Source of the DNA: Euleptes europaea
Taxonomy: Eukaryota; Chordata; Lepidosauria; Squamata; Sphaerodactylidae
Length of the DNA: 64,000 nt
Reading direction: 5' to 3'
Assembly: GCF_029931775.1 (NCBI RefSeq)
Contig: NC_079312.1
Location: 63,058,333-63,122,332 of the forward strand
Shown: one piece after another, positions 25,401-40,400 of the stretch
How positions within the stretch are numbered: the first letter of the stretch is position 1
How the letters are laid out: each line of letters begins with the position of its first letter
Position numbers and translations under genes: made by a program
The notes under the pieces: model-generated
The model's input: the letters and a program-made list of their open reading frames with translations, nothing else
The model's database searches: none
What the model was told of the DNA's origin: nothing

Positions 25401-28400
25401 CAGCAGTTGAAATGGCTAACATGCTCTACAGACATGTCCCTGTGAAGTAATGAAATGTTGTTCACTGTAACCTTTACAAAGATATAATAATATCCATCAT
25501 ACACTGAAGTTCAACTATCAGCTATGTGTGATAGTACAGAAAATAAATGTTACTGACTGTGGATGCCTGTTATAAATGAAAAACTAGGAGAAGCAACTGG
25601 ATGCTAAACCTGAGCAATATTTGTTAGCCACAGATTTAGTTGTGTTAAAATTATGTTTTGGGCACTTGTAATTTTGTTTAAAAGAATAAAATAAAAATCT
25701 TACTGAAGCATTTGCCATGATATGTTAAATGGGTTTAAGGTTTAAAAATGGGAATTGCGGTAAAATGAGTGATGAAAATCTGACAGTGTGTGAATTAAAC
25801 TATGTCGCTTTTTCATTTTGACTGTAGGATAATTAGTATTGCAGACTAAATGCTGATTCTCTCCTGGGATGTTAGGAAGAGAGTACATTAAGTTAGGGCG
25901 TGTCTGTTTCTAAACACAGAGCTTTTGACTTATGGGTAATCTTTGAGGCAACTTTGATAATTTGCCTTTCATCTTAAATGGTTCTGATGGGTTTTCGGGA
26001 CAACACCCCGAGGCTCATTGCTGGTAGGAAATACTGACTGTTTGATATGTTGTCAGACAGGGTTTTGGATGCAGGCCTGTTTCTGCTTCAGTGGACAGCC
26101 TTAAACAATTCTGCTTGCTGACTGCTGTTTACTCCATTAAGCTGTCTTTCTAGGCTGCTCTTACCTTTTGCCATCAAATCTAGCCTTTTCCTCCTTAATG
26201 CTTGTTCTTCCAGTTGAGGGTAAGTCAGTAGAAATTGTGGCTACCTTAGCTTACTGCAGCACCACACACCTGACAAAATAAATGGCTGGTAGAGGATGAC
26301 AAATCCTGTGTGTACATACAGAATAGTGAAAGGTACAGTGGTAAGATAAAAGGGAATTTTGCTGGGAAAGGGGAAGGTAACAATACAAAATTACTCTTTA
26401 CTTCAGTCAGACTAAAGACCTGAAACTGGGGAAGGAAAAGGTTTGCATCATAAGCAACTTTCTGTGCATACTATAATTTAACATTTCCTAGAGTCCACAA
26501 GTTTGTGTTTCAACTTTTACATTAAATATCCTTTCCATATTGGCTCTTTGATCCAAACCCATCTTGCCTTTTCAGTTTTTGCCTCTACAACACCACCACA
26601 GTGCTTCTGCTGTTCCTACAAGATGTCTCTTACAGACTCCTTTCCTTCTTTTCGTGATAGTAGAAACTGGTTGAGCGGGACATTTCCTCTTTCTGCTCTC
26701 CTCCCCTCCCCAGTTCTTTCAGTTGCACTCACCATTTCATGTCTCCTGGAGCATTCTCAATCTCCATTCAAAAAATGCCTGATTTTTTTTCTCTCTTCCT
26801 TGCAGTATTGTTTTTCTGCATACCACTCCCCAAGTATAAGTATGCAGAAAATCCTCCCTTGCCTGTGGATGGCTTGGTTTTGCTGCTTTCCCTTTTACTA
26901 TGAGCGTCCCACTTTACTAATAGATGTAGGAATAACACATACACATGAAGCTGCCTTATACTGAATCAGACCCTTGGTCCATCAAACTCCATATTGTCTA
27001 CTCAGACCGGCAGCGGATCTTTTAGAATACTATGCACTTTTGTGTTTAATACATTTGCCTATACCTGTTATGCATCAGTGATTGATCAGTGATTGATGCC
27101 ATTCTTGAAGCGGTAGACTTATCATGATAGCCCTTTCGTTTCTATTGAGAATGCAATTCATAGTTCATATTGTGACCACTGAATGAAGTGGCTGGATGTG
27201 TGAAATCCTGTTTTTCTGTCTAAATGTTTGAATACTGCTAGATGTAGTGGAATTTGCCCAAGAGTTTTGAAAGGGCTTGCATGTGAATTTTATAACTTAG
27301 TAATCTTCTAAGAAAATGTGAAGATTTGTCACTTTCAATATGGCACTGCTCCATACTACACAGAAGAAAACAATATTGTCAGCCCCAGAAAATCTGCCAG
27401 CTACAGGATCTATTGAATTTACTTGTTTGTGTGCTATTTGTTGGCTGTTCACATTTTGTGTGGGAATGTGTTCAGTATACATAAATGAATAATTTGTTCA
27501 TGAAGCAAAACTCTATGCTCTTTGAAGTCTCCTAAAGTGTCCAATATTTCCCCAGACTTATTTTAGGAAAACATTCATTCTGTGAGAAAAATAATTTTTA
27601 ATAGTCTTGATGGGGTTTATATAGAGAAAGTATATACTAAATTTCCAGAGACCTGCTTGAGGCAGCTTACAAAGTAAAAAATAATACAATACCAGTGGCT
27701 TTCCAAGCAAGAGAAAAATGAGCTTCCTGAGAGAGATATTCTGACATATTTTTGGGAGATGTGTTTTCTTGAGGTCCAAATTAGGGGAAGCCTGTAAGTG
27801 AATTTATCAATTTACCCTAATAACATAATAATTCTCTCTAATAGCGAAGCTAATAATTAAATGCCTATTATTATTAAATGCTGTGCAGAGGAAAGCACTG
27901 GCAAACCACCTCTGTTAGTCTCTTGCCACGAAAATCCCCCAAAAGGGGTTGCCATAAGTCGGCTGCGACTTGACGGCGCTTCACACACACACACACACAT
28001 TGTGGCAGTTAAGTGGAACCATCCACAAACTATGTGGTTTCTGTATACCCAGGCTTCCCCAGGTATACAGACAAATATTCATTTTTAAATTAGAAAAGAG
28101 ATACTCCATCCTCAATGGCTTGATGACAGCTAAACATCCTAATTGATATCTAGGAGTTATCTTATCTTGATGAGTTAACTTTTTAAATAAAGGCAGATGG
28201 GGGGGAGTTGGGATTTGGTTGCTGAATCCCCAGTTGCTTATGGTATCAACTGTACTGAAACTAAGTTTGCATGTATCTGAATCCTTTCCCCCCCTCCCTG
28301 TAGTCCAGAAAACCGTAAGGGTTATGACCCCTTTGCACATAAAACAGCTAAGGTGTGGGTATGTGTATGTGGAAAGGACTTAACTAGGATCTGTGAAAAA

Positions 28401-31400
28401 AGAACTTCGGTCATTCAAAATTGTGAAGTTGTGTATGCTTGACTTCACTAGTGCCCCATGGGTGGGAAGAATGGCAGTGGAAAAGCAGCTTGGGTTTTGG
28501 TTTTTTGGTGAGGAGGAGAACTAGATCTGTGAATTGAGGCATGCTAGTAAAATACTAATAATAAATTAATATTATAGGTGGTAATGGAATTGTAACTAAA
28601 TAATTTGGAGGTGTTGAAAAGCATGGCCAACTGAATGGAAGCTCTTAAGTTTTAATTACCCCATTAATTCAAATGTGGATCATGCCCTCAAAATGATGCT
28701 CCATTTTGAATCTAGCAAAAAAGTATATCTATTTTTACTAATTTCCCAAAGTTGTATTTAGTGTATTCAGTGTACCAATAAGAACTAGATATTCAAAACA
28801 AGAGTTTTATTGTTCATTTACAACCTTGCATAGCAAATGTTTTTTTATTTACTATTATTGCTTTCATGAGTATTCAGAATTTCATGGTAATGTAAATTTT
28901 TCTTGGAGAAACGATGATAAGAGCTCAATTAGTAACTTAAGCATCCTGCTTCTTTTGGTTTCTGCTTGGTGTTCTTGTTAAAAAAAATCTTATGGTGACC
29001 TTTTTCAAAATATTTTTTTCTAGTGTCAATTTACAGTATCTGGTTCTATGACAAGAATGACTGTCATCGAATAGCAAAACTCATGGCTAAGTAAGTACAA
29101 GTTTGCAGTATTTCCTGCCCAGTTTTATTGCACTGGTGGTGAAACTGTTCATACTTGTTGTCAATCACACAAATTATATCACACTGTTATTTGCAATATT
29201 TACTTCTTTTCAGATTTCTTCAGTTCTGTTTTTAGAACAAGCTTCACTTAACAAGGCGCAATGTGTGACAACCCATTTTATTAAAGTTCTTGCAGAACAT
29301 TTCTGTTTACTTTCAGGCAGATCAAAAATCAAGATTTAACCATCAATTTAAAAAAAAACTAACAAGATTTATTCCAGAATAAGTGCTAATGGGTCAATGT
29401 TCACTATTATTAGATGCATGAAGTGTTCATCCACTAGGCTGATACACATATGCTAAAAGTTGTACACAGCAGGTGTGATGGTACAGGGGCAATGTGAAAA
29501 GAGAGGCTGGTGAAAACAAGGTCCAGTCCATCTAAGTGGGCGAGGACCACTCACAAGTGTGCCCACATAGGCAAAGTAGGATAAACATAAAATCAGATGT
29601 AATGTGGTAAATACAGGATGAAAATCAAACAGTAAGATCACAGGACCTAATAACATTAGCGGTACCATCTTACTCTCCATTCTCCAATGTAATATATGCC
29701 TATCATGTATCAACAATGCTTTTCTGCTCTCTACTTGGGAAAATGGCAAATCCCTAAGCAGAACAATAGACATAAATCTGACATTAAAAATTGCAATATT
29801 CAGAAGCAAGTGAGCATTTTAATCTTCCAGGGAATTCTGTTGCTGATCTGTAGGTGATCAGTGACCTTTAGAAGAACTTCAAGTGGAGAATCCCAACATG
29901 AAATTGCTGGGATATAAGGACTCGGAGATCTCCAATCCAGCTTGTATCTGACAAAGGGAGCTTGGACTCTCGAAGGCTTATACCCTGAAAATCCTTTTGG
30001 TCTCTAAGGTGCTACTGGACTCAAATCTAGCTATTCTACTGTACCAACACAGCTACCCCGTGAAACTATACTATCACAAGGAGTTTTTTTGTCCCAGCAT
30101 CCTTAGAAGCAGAGCAGTGGAGTGATTGACATCTTCTGTGATTGTTATGATAGCACCTTTTGGCTCTCCCATGAGCTATTAGTTATATAGCCTAATACTT
30201 ATGAGATGACATTTTCTGGTTTGGAGCTCAGCGTTCATCAAACATGTATTCAGATTTTTTAATTTGAATAGAGTGCTCCTTTCATGGGAATATAACTTCA
30301 TGCATAATAGAATTATAAATCATGTGCAGCCTTCTCTGTTATAGAGTGGTACAGGAAGAAGCTCGGAGATCACAGGACAGAACAAGCCCAAGGAGAACTA
30401 ATGGTTGCAGTGAAAACAAGTCAATTGATATCTTAGAGATGCTTAGCAAAGCCAAGGTTGAATATGACCGGGTAAGGAAAGTGGGTGTGTAATTCTTTTT
30501 TTTCTTTCTTTTTTTTAAAAAAAGATTTCATTAGAAATGGTGTGCAATTGTGCCCAAGTGTAGCCACGCCAGGTTCTTGTTGCATATTTTGGTAAGTAGT
30601 TGTCTCGCAGGCTTGTTCGAGAGCTAGCATGGTGTAGTGGTTAAGAGCAGTGGTAGGAGCGGCGGACTCTAATCTGGAGAATCGGGTTTGATTCCCCACT
30701 CCCGCGCATGAGTGGCAGAGGCTAATCTGGTGAACCGGCTTGGTTTCCCCACTCCTACACATGAAGCCAGCTGGGTGACCTTGGGCTAGTCATAGCTCTC
30801 TTAGAGTTCTCTCAGCCCCACCTATCTCACAGGGTGCTTGTTGTGAGGCGGGGAAGGTGATTGTAAGCCGGTTTGATTCTTCCTTAAGTGGTAGAGAAAG
30901 TTGGCATGTAAAAATCAACTCCTCTTCTTTAAAATTGTATCATACAACCTCAGTGTTTTTTTGCTTGAGACATCTTCATATAAACTCCTTTTTCAGTCTG
31001 TAGCCTTTGCAAAATCAGACTGTAGTGTCCAGTTTCCCTGACAATAAATAAGCATTTTCCTCTACGTACCATACTACAGAAAGCAGAAATAGGCTTTTGC
31101 AAGTTAATTTTTATTTTACATTTACTGTCTTTAAAAACAGATCAGTGCTCATGGATGCCTTGTGTACTACAGGTATATTTGTACAAACTTGGTTAACTTT
31201 CAAATAATTTACGAAATCTGTTTGAAAGTTCTCTGTTTTTAAGTACTCCCTAGTCAGTGTTAGTCTCTGGAGAACCTTCTTATGAGTTCCTACACTACAA
31301 AGCAATCTGTTTTCTTTCTCCTTGCCCAAACCATTTGAGCGAAATAGAAAGAGCAGTGAATCATCATAGGCTATGCATCACAATCTTACAGTGCTTCAGG

Positions 31401-34400
31401 GGATGTTGAATCATGAGGCAAAAGGCTAAAGGCTTTCAGTTTCTCCAGAACAACAGTTTTAGGCACACTGAAAACTATACAAGCTAGAATGACTGGCTTT
31501 AATTTTAAAAACTAAAGACCCACCAAAGATTATCATTAAGAATAACATAGTAATGTCAAGACCAAGCTAACACAGATGTGCCCCAATGGCAGTGGCTGCA
31601 AAACTGCAAAGAGAAACTGAGAGAATATTTTTGCAGTTTGTGGTTATTTTGGAGGATAAACACACCAATGTATTTTCCCTCAGTGTTTTGTTTTTCCTTG
31701 GAATTCCTTCATTCTACATTTTAATAACCTTATTTATGGATTGTAATTTATTCTGTACAATACAAGGTTCCCAAATGTTTCCTGTGCCTTTTATTACTGC
31801 ATGCTGGACACAAATCCAGCAGTTCACTGTTCTCCCTGTTGCTACCTAAACTGTCAAATGAGGAGACAATGGCGTTCTCCCCCCCCCCCCCCGGATATAC
31901 TCAGGGTAAAGATTGGCTCTTTAAAGCAGGCATAGTTAATCCCACACTTGCCATTCCTGATAGCCCAAACAAGTCTTGTTTCCCCACTTCTCCTGCAGTA
32001 GTGGTAGATGAGAGAAAGGAACTAGAACCTGGCTAGGAGGAGGGAAGAGGCAGGTGTTCCTGTGAGAAAAAGAGGAAGTTGAGAGGGGGCCCTTGTAAAA
32101 GTCTGAGAGAAACTGATAAAAAAAGAGAAGCCACACTTTTTCCTTTACGATGCTATATAGGAGTTGTGCTTGAAAATGTGGCAGTTTTGTAATAGAAACC
32201 ACATTGACAAATGTGCCTCTCTGGTAAAGTTGTCAAAACCTTGATTTCTGTTTAAATCAGTGGGGTCCTTTTCCCCTCTCTGCAGAGGACTAATAAAGAG
32301 ATAGGACAGGATGAATTACAGCTGATTTAAAAGTGTACACCACCCTGTAAGCTCAGAGCCCCCTTCAACTGTTATGCTACTTCCGGAGTCTGATTGTGGG
32401 AAGCGGAAGTTCAGGTTGCACATTCTGACCCATTCTTTGAATAACTCCTACAGTTATAATACTATTCTTTTACTGGAGCTATTCTATTATGTGATCAAAG
32501 GTGATAATAAGTTTCAGAATATGCAGCACTAAAGTGTTTCCAGTTGAAAGGAATATAAACTTGTAGTAACTGAGAGAAAGTTTAGGATTGGATCATATAA
32601 TTCCTTTCCAAGTCTTCCTCAAACAAAGAGAGGCTTTCTTCAACCAAATTTTTTTTTCCATCAGAGGAAACCTTCCTGCATTAGACAGATTCATCCTCCA
32701 TTGAAGGAAGGCTTTCTCATTTAAAGAAAGACCTCACAGAAAAGAGTCATAGGACCCAGGCCTTAAGAATGCCCTTTTTAACTGTAGATTGGTGGCTCGC
32801 ATTATTTAGTCATAGATCCTTCCTATGATTTCATGGTTAATGTAATATGCTTTTAGTTACTGTTCACTGGCAGTGGTGAGGGTTATTGAATTTCATTTTT
32901 CCTAATTTCTTTGCCAATTTTCCTGGGACCCTTCACTTAATAATTATAGATGAATTTGCATTTTAGCATTTAACAAAATAAAATAGTTATCTCCCCAGCG
33001 CATTCCAGATGGATCATAAAGTAATCCTTCTGTGCAGCCCACATGAGATTGGCAGAGAGTCTGCATGAGAAGGGGCAGAACAGGAGTAAGAAAAGAGATT
33101 TTTATAAAGGCCTGACTTACTTAATCTTTGATTCTAAATCAGCTTAATCCTTCAAAAACACTCTGCAGCCAGTCCATATGTGAAAGTGAATAAATTTGGT
33201 GATTTTTTTCTCCTTAATGTTTAGTGAGTGGATGCCTTACAGTTCTTTTTTTCTCTCCTCTTCAAAATCCTAATTATTGTTTCCTGTGATTTGACACCAT
33301 ACAGTTTCGATACTTCAGAATTTGATTAATAAACAAGAAAACTGGTAGGAGTATTTAAGGCCAATATTTTGAAACTACTTTGAAATCTTAAGCTGCAGGA
33401 GGCAGCAGGGGAAGACACTCTCGAAGACGGATGTGGAGATCTATACACAGTTCATTTTAAATCTGTAACCATCACGAAGAAACTGAAAACAGGGCTTAAC
33501 CTCTACTTTAATAGATGTTTAGGCACATAAAATGGAAGTGGTATTGGTAGGCTCCCATTTGCTGGTGAGCCCTATGGTGGCAATGGACTTGGTCTTCTTC
33601 TAGTGATTTGTTAACCTTTGATGTAGACTGAGGTTTTCCCAGCAGTAGCATCTCCCATCAGTGGAAGCTCTTTTGAAATGAATGCATCCTAAAAGGTACA
33701 GTCAAAAGATTTAAAGTGGCAGGTCTTTTGAACCATGAAGCTGAATCATCATTTATTTTAGTGCTGTTAGTACGTCAGCCTAATGTCTGGAAACATGCTG
33801 GGGTCTGTACTTCACAAGCTAATTTTACAATTATTCTCTGCTCACCTTGGCAAAGTTAGCTTTCACTAGAGGATACGTACATAACTGTGTAGTGAAAATG
33901 ACGTCACACTCCATCGATGCGTTCTTTATTCACTTGGGAATTGCAATGCAAATGACGAGGACATATATAGCTCACCCAGAGCCTGGAGACCTTGATTACC
34001 TTGAAGCTAGGTGATACATCCATGATCTTGCCCACTTTTCCCACAAAGTGATTCCTTTATCATACCATAATCTCTCATAGCATGGACATGACTATATAGC
34101 TTTGTATCACAGGAGTGCATAAGTGGGCTTTATGATCTGGGGAGAGGAAAGAGGAGGGGAGCTGAAGCTAGGACCGTGCTGCCTCCAGGACAGAAACTTT
34201 TGTGGGATACCTCCAGGGAGCTGCTAAGCAATATTTAACAATGAAGTCTGCCTCCTTTGAGCTGGAATTTTAGGAATTTATGTAGTTTTATTTTTTAGAC
34301 TCAGAAGAGCGATTTAAGTTGTGGAATGCAGCAAAGTGGAAAGGCTGAAAATACAGAGGCTTCAGAGGTTGGATCATCAGTGTTACAAATGCAAGACCAT

Positions 34401-37400
34401 GTAAGTTCAATTAAAGCCAAAGTACTGCGACATTTGTTCACTGTTATGATGTATGCAGAGTGTCCATTTTCTGGCTCCGATGTGGAGATCTGCTGTATTT
34501 CACCTTGAAGTATCTTGCATAGTACTGATGTAGTTTATAAACAGAGTGACTCTAAGGGAGCCACACAGGTGGCTTTAATCCTGCCTCTGGTAACCTTGGT
34601 GGCGGCGGTGATTGGCAAACACCTGTGCTGAGAAGTTTACATCTAGGCTAGCAAAATCGTTGGTGACTTAATACAAAACAGTAGTATCATAGAAGATGTT
34701 GGCTGATGAGAACAATGACAATGGTTTGACTTAGTAAACAGTAAACTAAAGGTAGAGCCTTCACAAGAAGCAAAATAGAAATCACAGAAATGAATTTAAA
34801 ATTGAGTGGTAGAAAACAATAACATGGTGAGCAGGTCTTGTGGGATTACTGTGGTTATTTGTGGCTACTAATAGTACCATCTAGTGGAAGAAAAAAATGA
34901 TGCAGAAGAGATTACTATTATGATGATAATTTTGGGAAAGAGCTTTAGGCATGTTTTGCCTTTACCATTAAGAAATGTTTCTGCCATCTACATGAAGGGT
35001 GTCAGAAGAAGGATGTTTCAGGTCCTCAACTGATGTATCTTATCAAGGATTGGCTCCTCAGCTTTTTTGTACAGTAATGTGCACCAAGCTAGGCATGACA
35101 GTATTAGACGTCCCTTTCTTCCTGTTGGCCACCCATCAACTTGTTCCTTCCCTCACTCTACATGCAGAGCTTCTGCCTATTTCTGGTGTATGTATATCAG
35201 GTATCTGGAGTCTGAGAGAGGTGGGCCATTGGACATCTCATACTGAAATACCTTGTTTATGTGGCCTAGGTGATGAAAATCTGTTCTGTGCCTCCTTGCC
35301 TGATCTGACTGGTATATGAATTCCTAGCAGGACGTAGTCACATAATCCTGAACTAGGCCTTTATACACAGAAAAGTTCTTGAAGTAGGAAGAAAATAGGT
35401 GCGTTCTCTAGTCATTAAGCACAGCCAAGAACTGGGAAGACTTCCTCTCCAACGAGGGAATAAAGTTCTGTTGGATTTGCCTCCTGAGAGGGGAGTTAAC
35501 ACTTTTCCTTCCTGTCTGCTGTCCCAGAACTAAACAGAAGAAAACTTCCCAGTAACACCAACTTCCCAATTTACTGTTGTATGTGGAGAATAGTGTGAAT
35601 TAACCTTTTGATGTCTTTATTTAGACTAGCTTATGTATGTTCTTATAAAATCTTTTGTGATGCTTAACCTGATAAGTTGTTTGGCTGATGGTCCCATCAT
35701 TCCCAAGTCTCTAGGTTAAAAGATACAACTCAGGTGTGTGTTGCTGATTGACGCTTCTTTTTTTAAGAAAGTCTTTTATTATATTTGGTCTTCAGATATC
35801 TGTAGTCCATTAAAATTCCTTTTGGAATTTAACTGTTTCAGGGAGAGCCTTGAGTATAAATATTTTTAAATAAATTCAGTCAAATTTTTAAAAATCAGCC
35901 AAGGCTTTAGCCGTGTTAACGTTTGTTCAATTTAATGTTATTTTAGGATACTCTATATTTTCATATAACACAGTGATCTTGAAGCACTTCATAGTGAAGC
36001 TGAGCAATTAAAACATTAACATAAAGTTTAAAATATATAATATTACTGTCAAGAAGCTGGTCTTTTAATACAGTTTCCTGTCCTATTCAAACATTGGTTC
36101 AGGCTGGAGGCCTAGTCAAGATGGCTGTTTCCTCACTGAAACTCAGCAAACTGTTGACTTGCAAATACTTAGATCAGGGGATGAGAACCAGGTGTAGGCA
36201 GTTTACACCAATAAACGTAATCAGCTCCAAGGACACCAGAGCTGGGAAAGTGCATTCCACCTAATTAGCAGCTTGGGATCATTCACGGGGAGTAAGGCTT
36301 TATTGAGGGGGCTGGACCCAGCTGCAGAAGGCCGTTATGTTGGCAAATTCCTCTGACATCATCGACCATACATTTGATTGGCAACCCAGGATCAGGCCAG
36401 TGCAGGGCCGTGAGCATAAAGCTTAGATCATTTATTCTAACTTGGCCCTTGCATCCCAGGAGGGCCAAAGGCTTGTCTCTTGGTTAGTTAGACAAAGGGA
36501 CTGGTGGCAGGTGACCGGCTGAGGCGTGAGGAGTTACACTTCAGTGTTTTGTAATTTGTTTTGCCAACTGCCCCCATCCCAAGAACATTCTTGGACTAGA
36601 AGCTCACAATTACCCTTTGTAAATGAAGCTGGATCCAGGCATGAAGGAAGATACCTGGCCACTGCCTCTTCTCTTTCTAATTGAATCTTTCTAATCTAAA
36701 TAGCATTTCTTACATATTATTGATTCTTATAACAGTCTAACTATACCAGGATCCATAGCAGATTGTGTTCTTTTAAAAATAATATCTTTATTCAAGTATA
36801 ATAAATGTTGGCAAAAGCACCCCTTTATGAATCTTCTGTTAGGCTGACACTAAAACTCAGTATTTCTTTTTTGAACAAGCTGTTTCTTCTGCTCTAGCAC
36901 CTTGTTTGTATTGGAGGAGTACGAGAGAATTGTGTACAATTTGTTTTCCTGTTTTTTTAATACTAAGTTGTCTTTCCCCCTCTTTCTAGTCATGTCCATC
37001 CATCCATAAACATCTGACAGTAGAAGAATTATTTGGAACTTCATTACCGAAGGATCCCCTTGCAGTTCCCTATTCTAACCCTGAGAGAACAGAGAAGTTA
37101 CAGAACGACGCCTCATGCAGAGACCACAATTTCCTCTTACCTTTTTCATTTGAGCAGTCAACAGTGATCCATCAACCTCTGGGGAAACGGGATGGCCCAG
37201 GCTTCAAAAGTAGCTCTTGTACCTTACTGCAACAGGAATGCGTGCCTCCCTTGCTAATCGCTCCACCTCCAGTTTCACAGCCTGAGATGAATAAGGTTTC
37301 CAACTATACTGTGCAGCTGAGTCCTGTCCTTAACTCAGCCTCTGTAGTAGAAGCTCCTTCTGTTCTAGCGCTTCAGAGTCTGCATACAAACAGTAGCATA

Positions 37401-40400
37401 ATGCAAGTCATGCAGCAAGCTACCAAGCAAGTGTCTCCACTTGGGAGTCATCCGCCATCTGAGGTGAACCACGGCCCACAAAATCTGACTCCTAGTCAAA
37501 ACCACTTCATAACATCTTTGACGGCAGCAAATACAGAAGCTTCAAATGTAACTCTTCCAAATATGGATCTTCTTCAAAAACTCAGGTTGACCCCACAACA
37601 TGACCAAATGCAGCAATCACTTAGTAAAACTCCAGTAGCCCCTAACTTTTCCTCTGCAGTTAACCAGCTGGCAACACCAGATTGTTTCAAGGAATCTCAC
37701 ATCAAGCAGCAAGCTCTGACTGGTAAAATGCTTCCACCTGCCCAGGTAATATGTGCATTGAGATATACTGTGGTTCTCTGGCAAAAGTTAAGATGCTGTG
37801 ACAAATTGAGAAGTAAATGCAAGACTCTGTTTTTCAAATTGATAGTAGAAATCTTTGAAGCTTTCTGCCTGAAGCAATGACAATAGCTCTGATCTGACGT
37901 TCATTGAAATAGTAGTGCAACTTCTGTCTTCCTTAGATGAATGAAACATGCCTTGGGTGTTGGGTCTGCAGAAATTGCTGAGCCTCTTCAGCATCAGTTT
38001 CATGCTTCTGCTCTGTAACTTTTAAAAGGAGTGGGCATTTGATTTGTTTTTGGCTGAAACCACAACACAGCAAAAGCAACCAAAAACATCTTCTATATTT
38101 AACTGACACTCATTTTGGGGTAGGACCTTTCATTGGTAGATTGCCCCTCTGTTTTAGTCAGCAAATCGACTTGTAGACATCAGAATATGTATAATTTAGT
38201 AGGGAAAATATAACTGTGCAAGCTATGGCAAAGTCATTATTCATGTGATGTTGTATTTGTTTTTCATTTGCAGACTACACAGCAAGGTAAAGAACTTGAG
38301 ACATTTCCACATCCCAAAGCTTTGTCAAAGACGAACCAAGTATGTATTTAAATTCTCATGTCCCATGCTTATAGCATCAAACTTCCTCCTTTAGAGTGGC
38401 TTGGGTCATTATACACAGACTCTGGTTCTTTCATTCTACTTTATGGCCAGATCTCCTGAGCCCTACTTGTGTTGGTATTTGGGCAGATTAAAGACCTTTC
38501 TCCACCACTTGCATTCTGGATGTTAAGGGGATTGTGTGTGTGTGTGTGTGTGTAAAGTGCCGTCAAGTCGCAGCCGACTTATGGTGACCCCTTTTTGGGG
38601 TTTTCACGGCAAGAGACTAACAGAGGTGGTTTGCCAGTGCCTTCCTCTGCACAGCAACCCTGGTATTCCTTGGTGGTCTCCCATCCAAATACTAACCAGG
38701 GCTGACCCTGCTTAGCTTCTGAGATCTGACGAGATCAGGCTAGCCTGGGCCATCCAGGTCAGGGCGTTAAGGGGATTACTTGAATGGAAGTGTGTTCAAT
38801 TAACAGCTCTTTCAGAAAGAGCTGTTAAATGAACACGCTTCCATTCAAGTAATCCCTTTAACATCCAGAATGAAAGTGGTGGAGAAAGGTCCTTATTCAG
38901 CCCAAATAAAAGAAGATAGCTATTAGCTGTTGCCCACAATATTTTCTAACACATTACAAATTTCTGTTTTTCCAAAGCAAATAACATTTGCTTTATAAAA
39001 TCAAGTGAACACTGTCTACACTAATTTGAAGTGGCTGCACTCAGCTGTCGTTATAAAATGGCTTGCTTAAACTGTGGTTTATACAACAAACTTTAGTTAG
39101 TCTGCTGGACATGAACAGCAAATCTTAGCTGATGCATAAATCCTAGTTTGTCTGTTTCTTGTTTCTCTCTCTCCTCCCAGTAGGAAGGACATCTGTCTTA
39201 TACTGCTGTTTCTGTGGCCAGATAGTTATGAGGGACACCCAGTGAGTAGCTAGGGCATGACAACAAACCACAATACCAGCAGAGGTCCACAATTGAACTA
39301 CATGCTAGTCTGAAATCAAGACACAGCAGTTTGTTGGACCATCTGCACTCTCATATCACAACTAATCTGGTTTAGATTTGACGAGGCCATTGATTACAAG
39401 CCACATTTATTGGAGTGTCTGAATGTGGCTGTTTGTGGCTGCTTTCTACCACTAAAATGACACTTTTGAAGGACAGGGAAATTCCTGCTAATTCCCAATG
39501 CGAACCTCCACTTGAGCACACTGCTTTTCCTAGGTGTCCCCTGGAGGCCACAGCTGGCTATACCATCCACAGTCACATTTTGTGATGTATTGGGGGGGGG
39601 AGTCTCATTCTGCAAGCTCCATTAACAGTTCTCATTGGATACAAGCCAGTAAATTGGCCCATGACTAGAACAGTGAAACATCCATAACTACGTCAGATGT
39701 ATAACTACTGTGCATAATGAAGAATCATTGTACACTTGAAGCAACATAGAAGTTTCTAGAACTACTAATTAACGATTTACATGCATCAAACAAAATGCTA
39801 AAACCATAGGACTATCTCTTAGTAGGAAGAGTGTGTTTTATATGAATCTGAGAATAACTAGCGTCATTGGTGTAGCGCTTTTAAACCATGTTTTGTTTAG
39901 TTTTCTTCATTTTTGCTTTTGTGAACCTATGAAAGATTTCCCCTTAGTTCTAGATACACATCTGGATCTTCATCCTCAATGGTTTGAATGAATTTTGGGT
40001 TTAAAAATTCTTAAAACCATTGTAAGTTGTATCCAAGTACCCTTTCGAATTATGCTCTAGCATTGTGGGAACCCCTACCACCCTTTCGAATTATGCTCTA
40101 GCATTGTGGGAACCCCTACCACATGGGTCAGGAAGCAATTTTCCTCCAGGCTGGATTGACCAGGGATCCTGGAGGTTTTTTTTTTTTTTTTTTTTTGCCA
40201 TCTTCTGGGTGTGGAGTAGGGCGTCACTGGGGGTGTGGGGAAGGGAGGTAGTTGTGAATTTCCAGCATTGTGCAGGGGGTTGGACTAGAAGACCTTGGTG
40301 GTCCCTTCCAACTCTGTAATTTTATGTGTCCTTCCTGCACTATTTTGGATCATGATACTAGAGCCAGTGAAATAGCTACTTCCTGTGCCAGGGTCATCTC

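Larger units (their letters stand above)
21611..29023. other. DCP1A intron 3 (longest), few repeats
   Basis: A 7.4-kb intron. A possible very old LINE (L2/CR1-like) stretch lies around 21895-22240 ('gatccagcccatagatgg', 'ttctaggtcaaaac'). The only clear repeats are SINE fragments at 26936-27022 and 27879-28000. No nested gene was recognised. Confidence 0.5.

Noticed and set aside
30618-30720. Possible tRNA gene
   Set aside because: A- and B-box-like sequences are present, but there is no full cloverleaf, and the body and tail are those of a dispersed SINE found elsewhere in the window.
37746-37880. Extension of DCP1A exon 7 into intron 7
   Set aside because: The frame stays open for 45 codons, but a consensus donor follows CAG at 37745 and the downstream exons complete the conserved protein.
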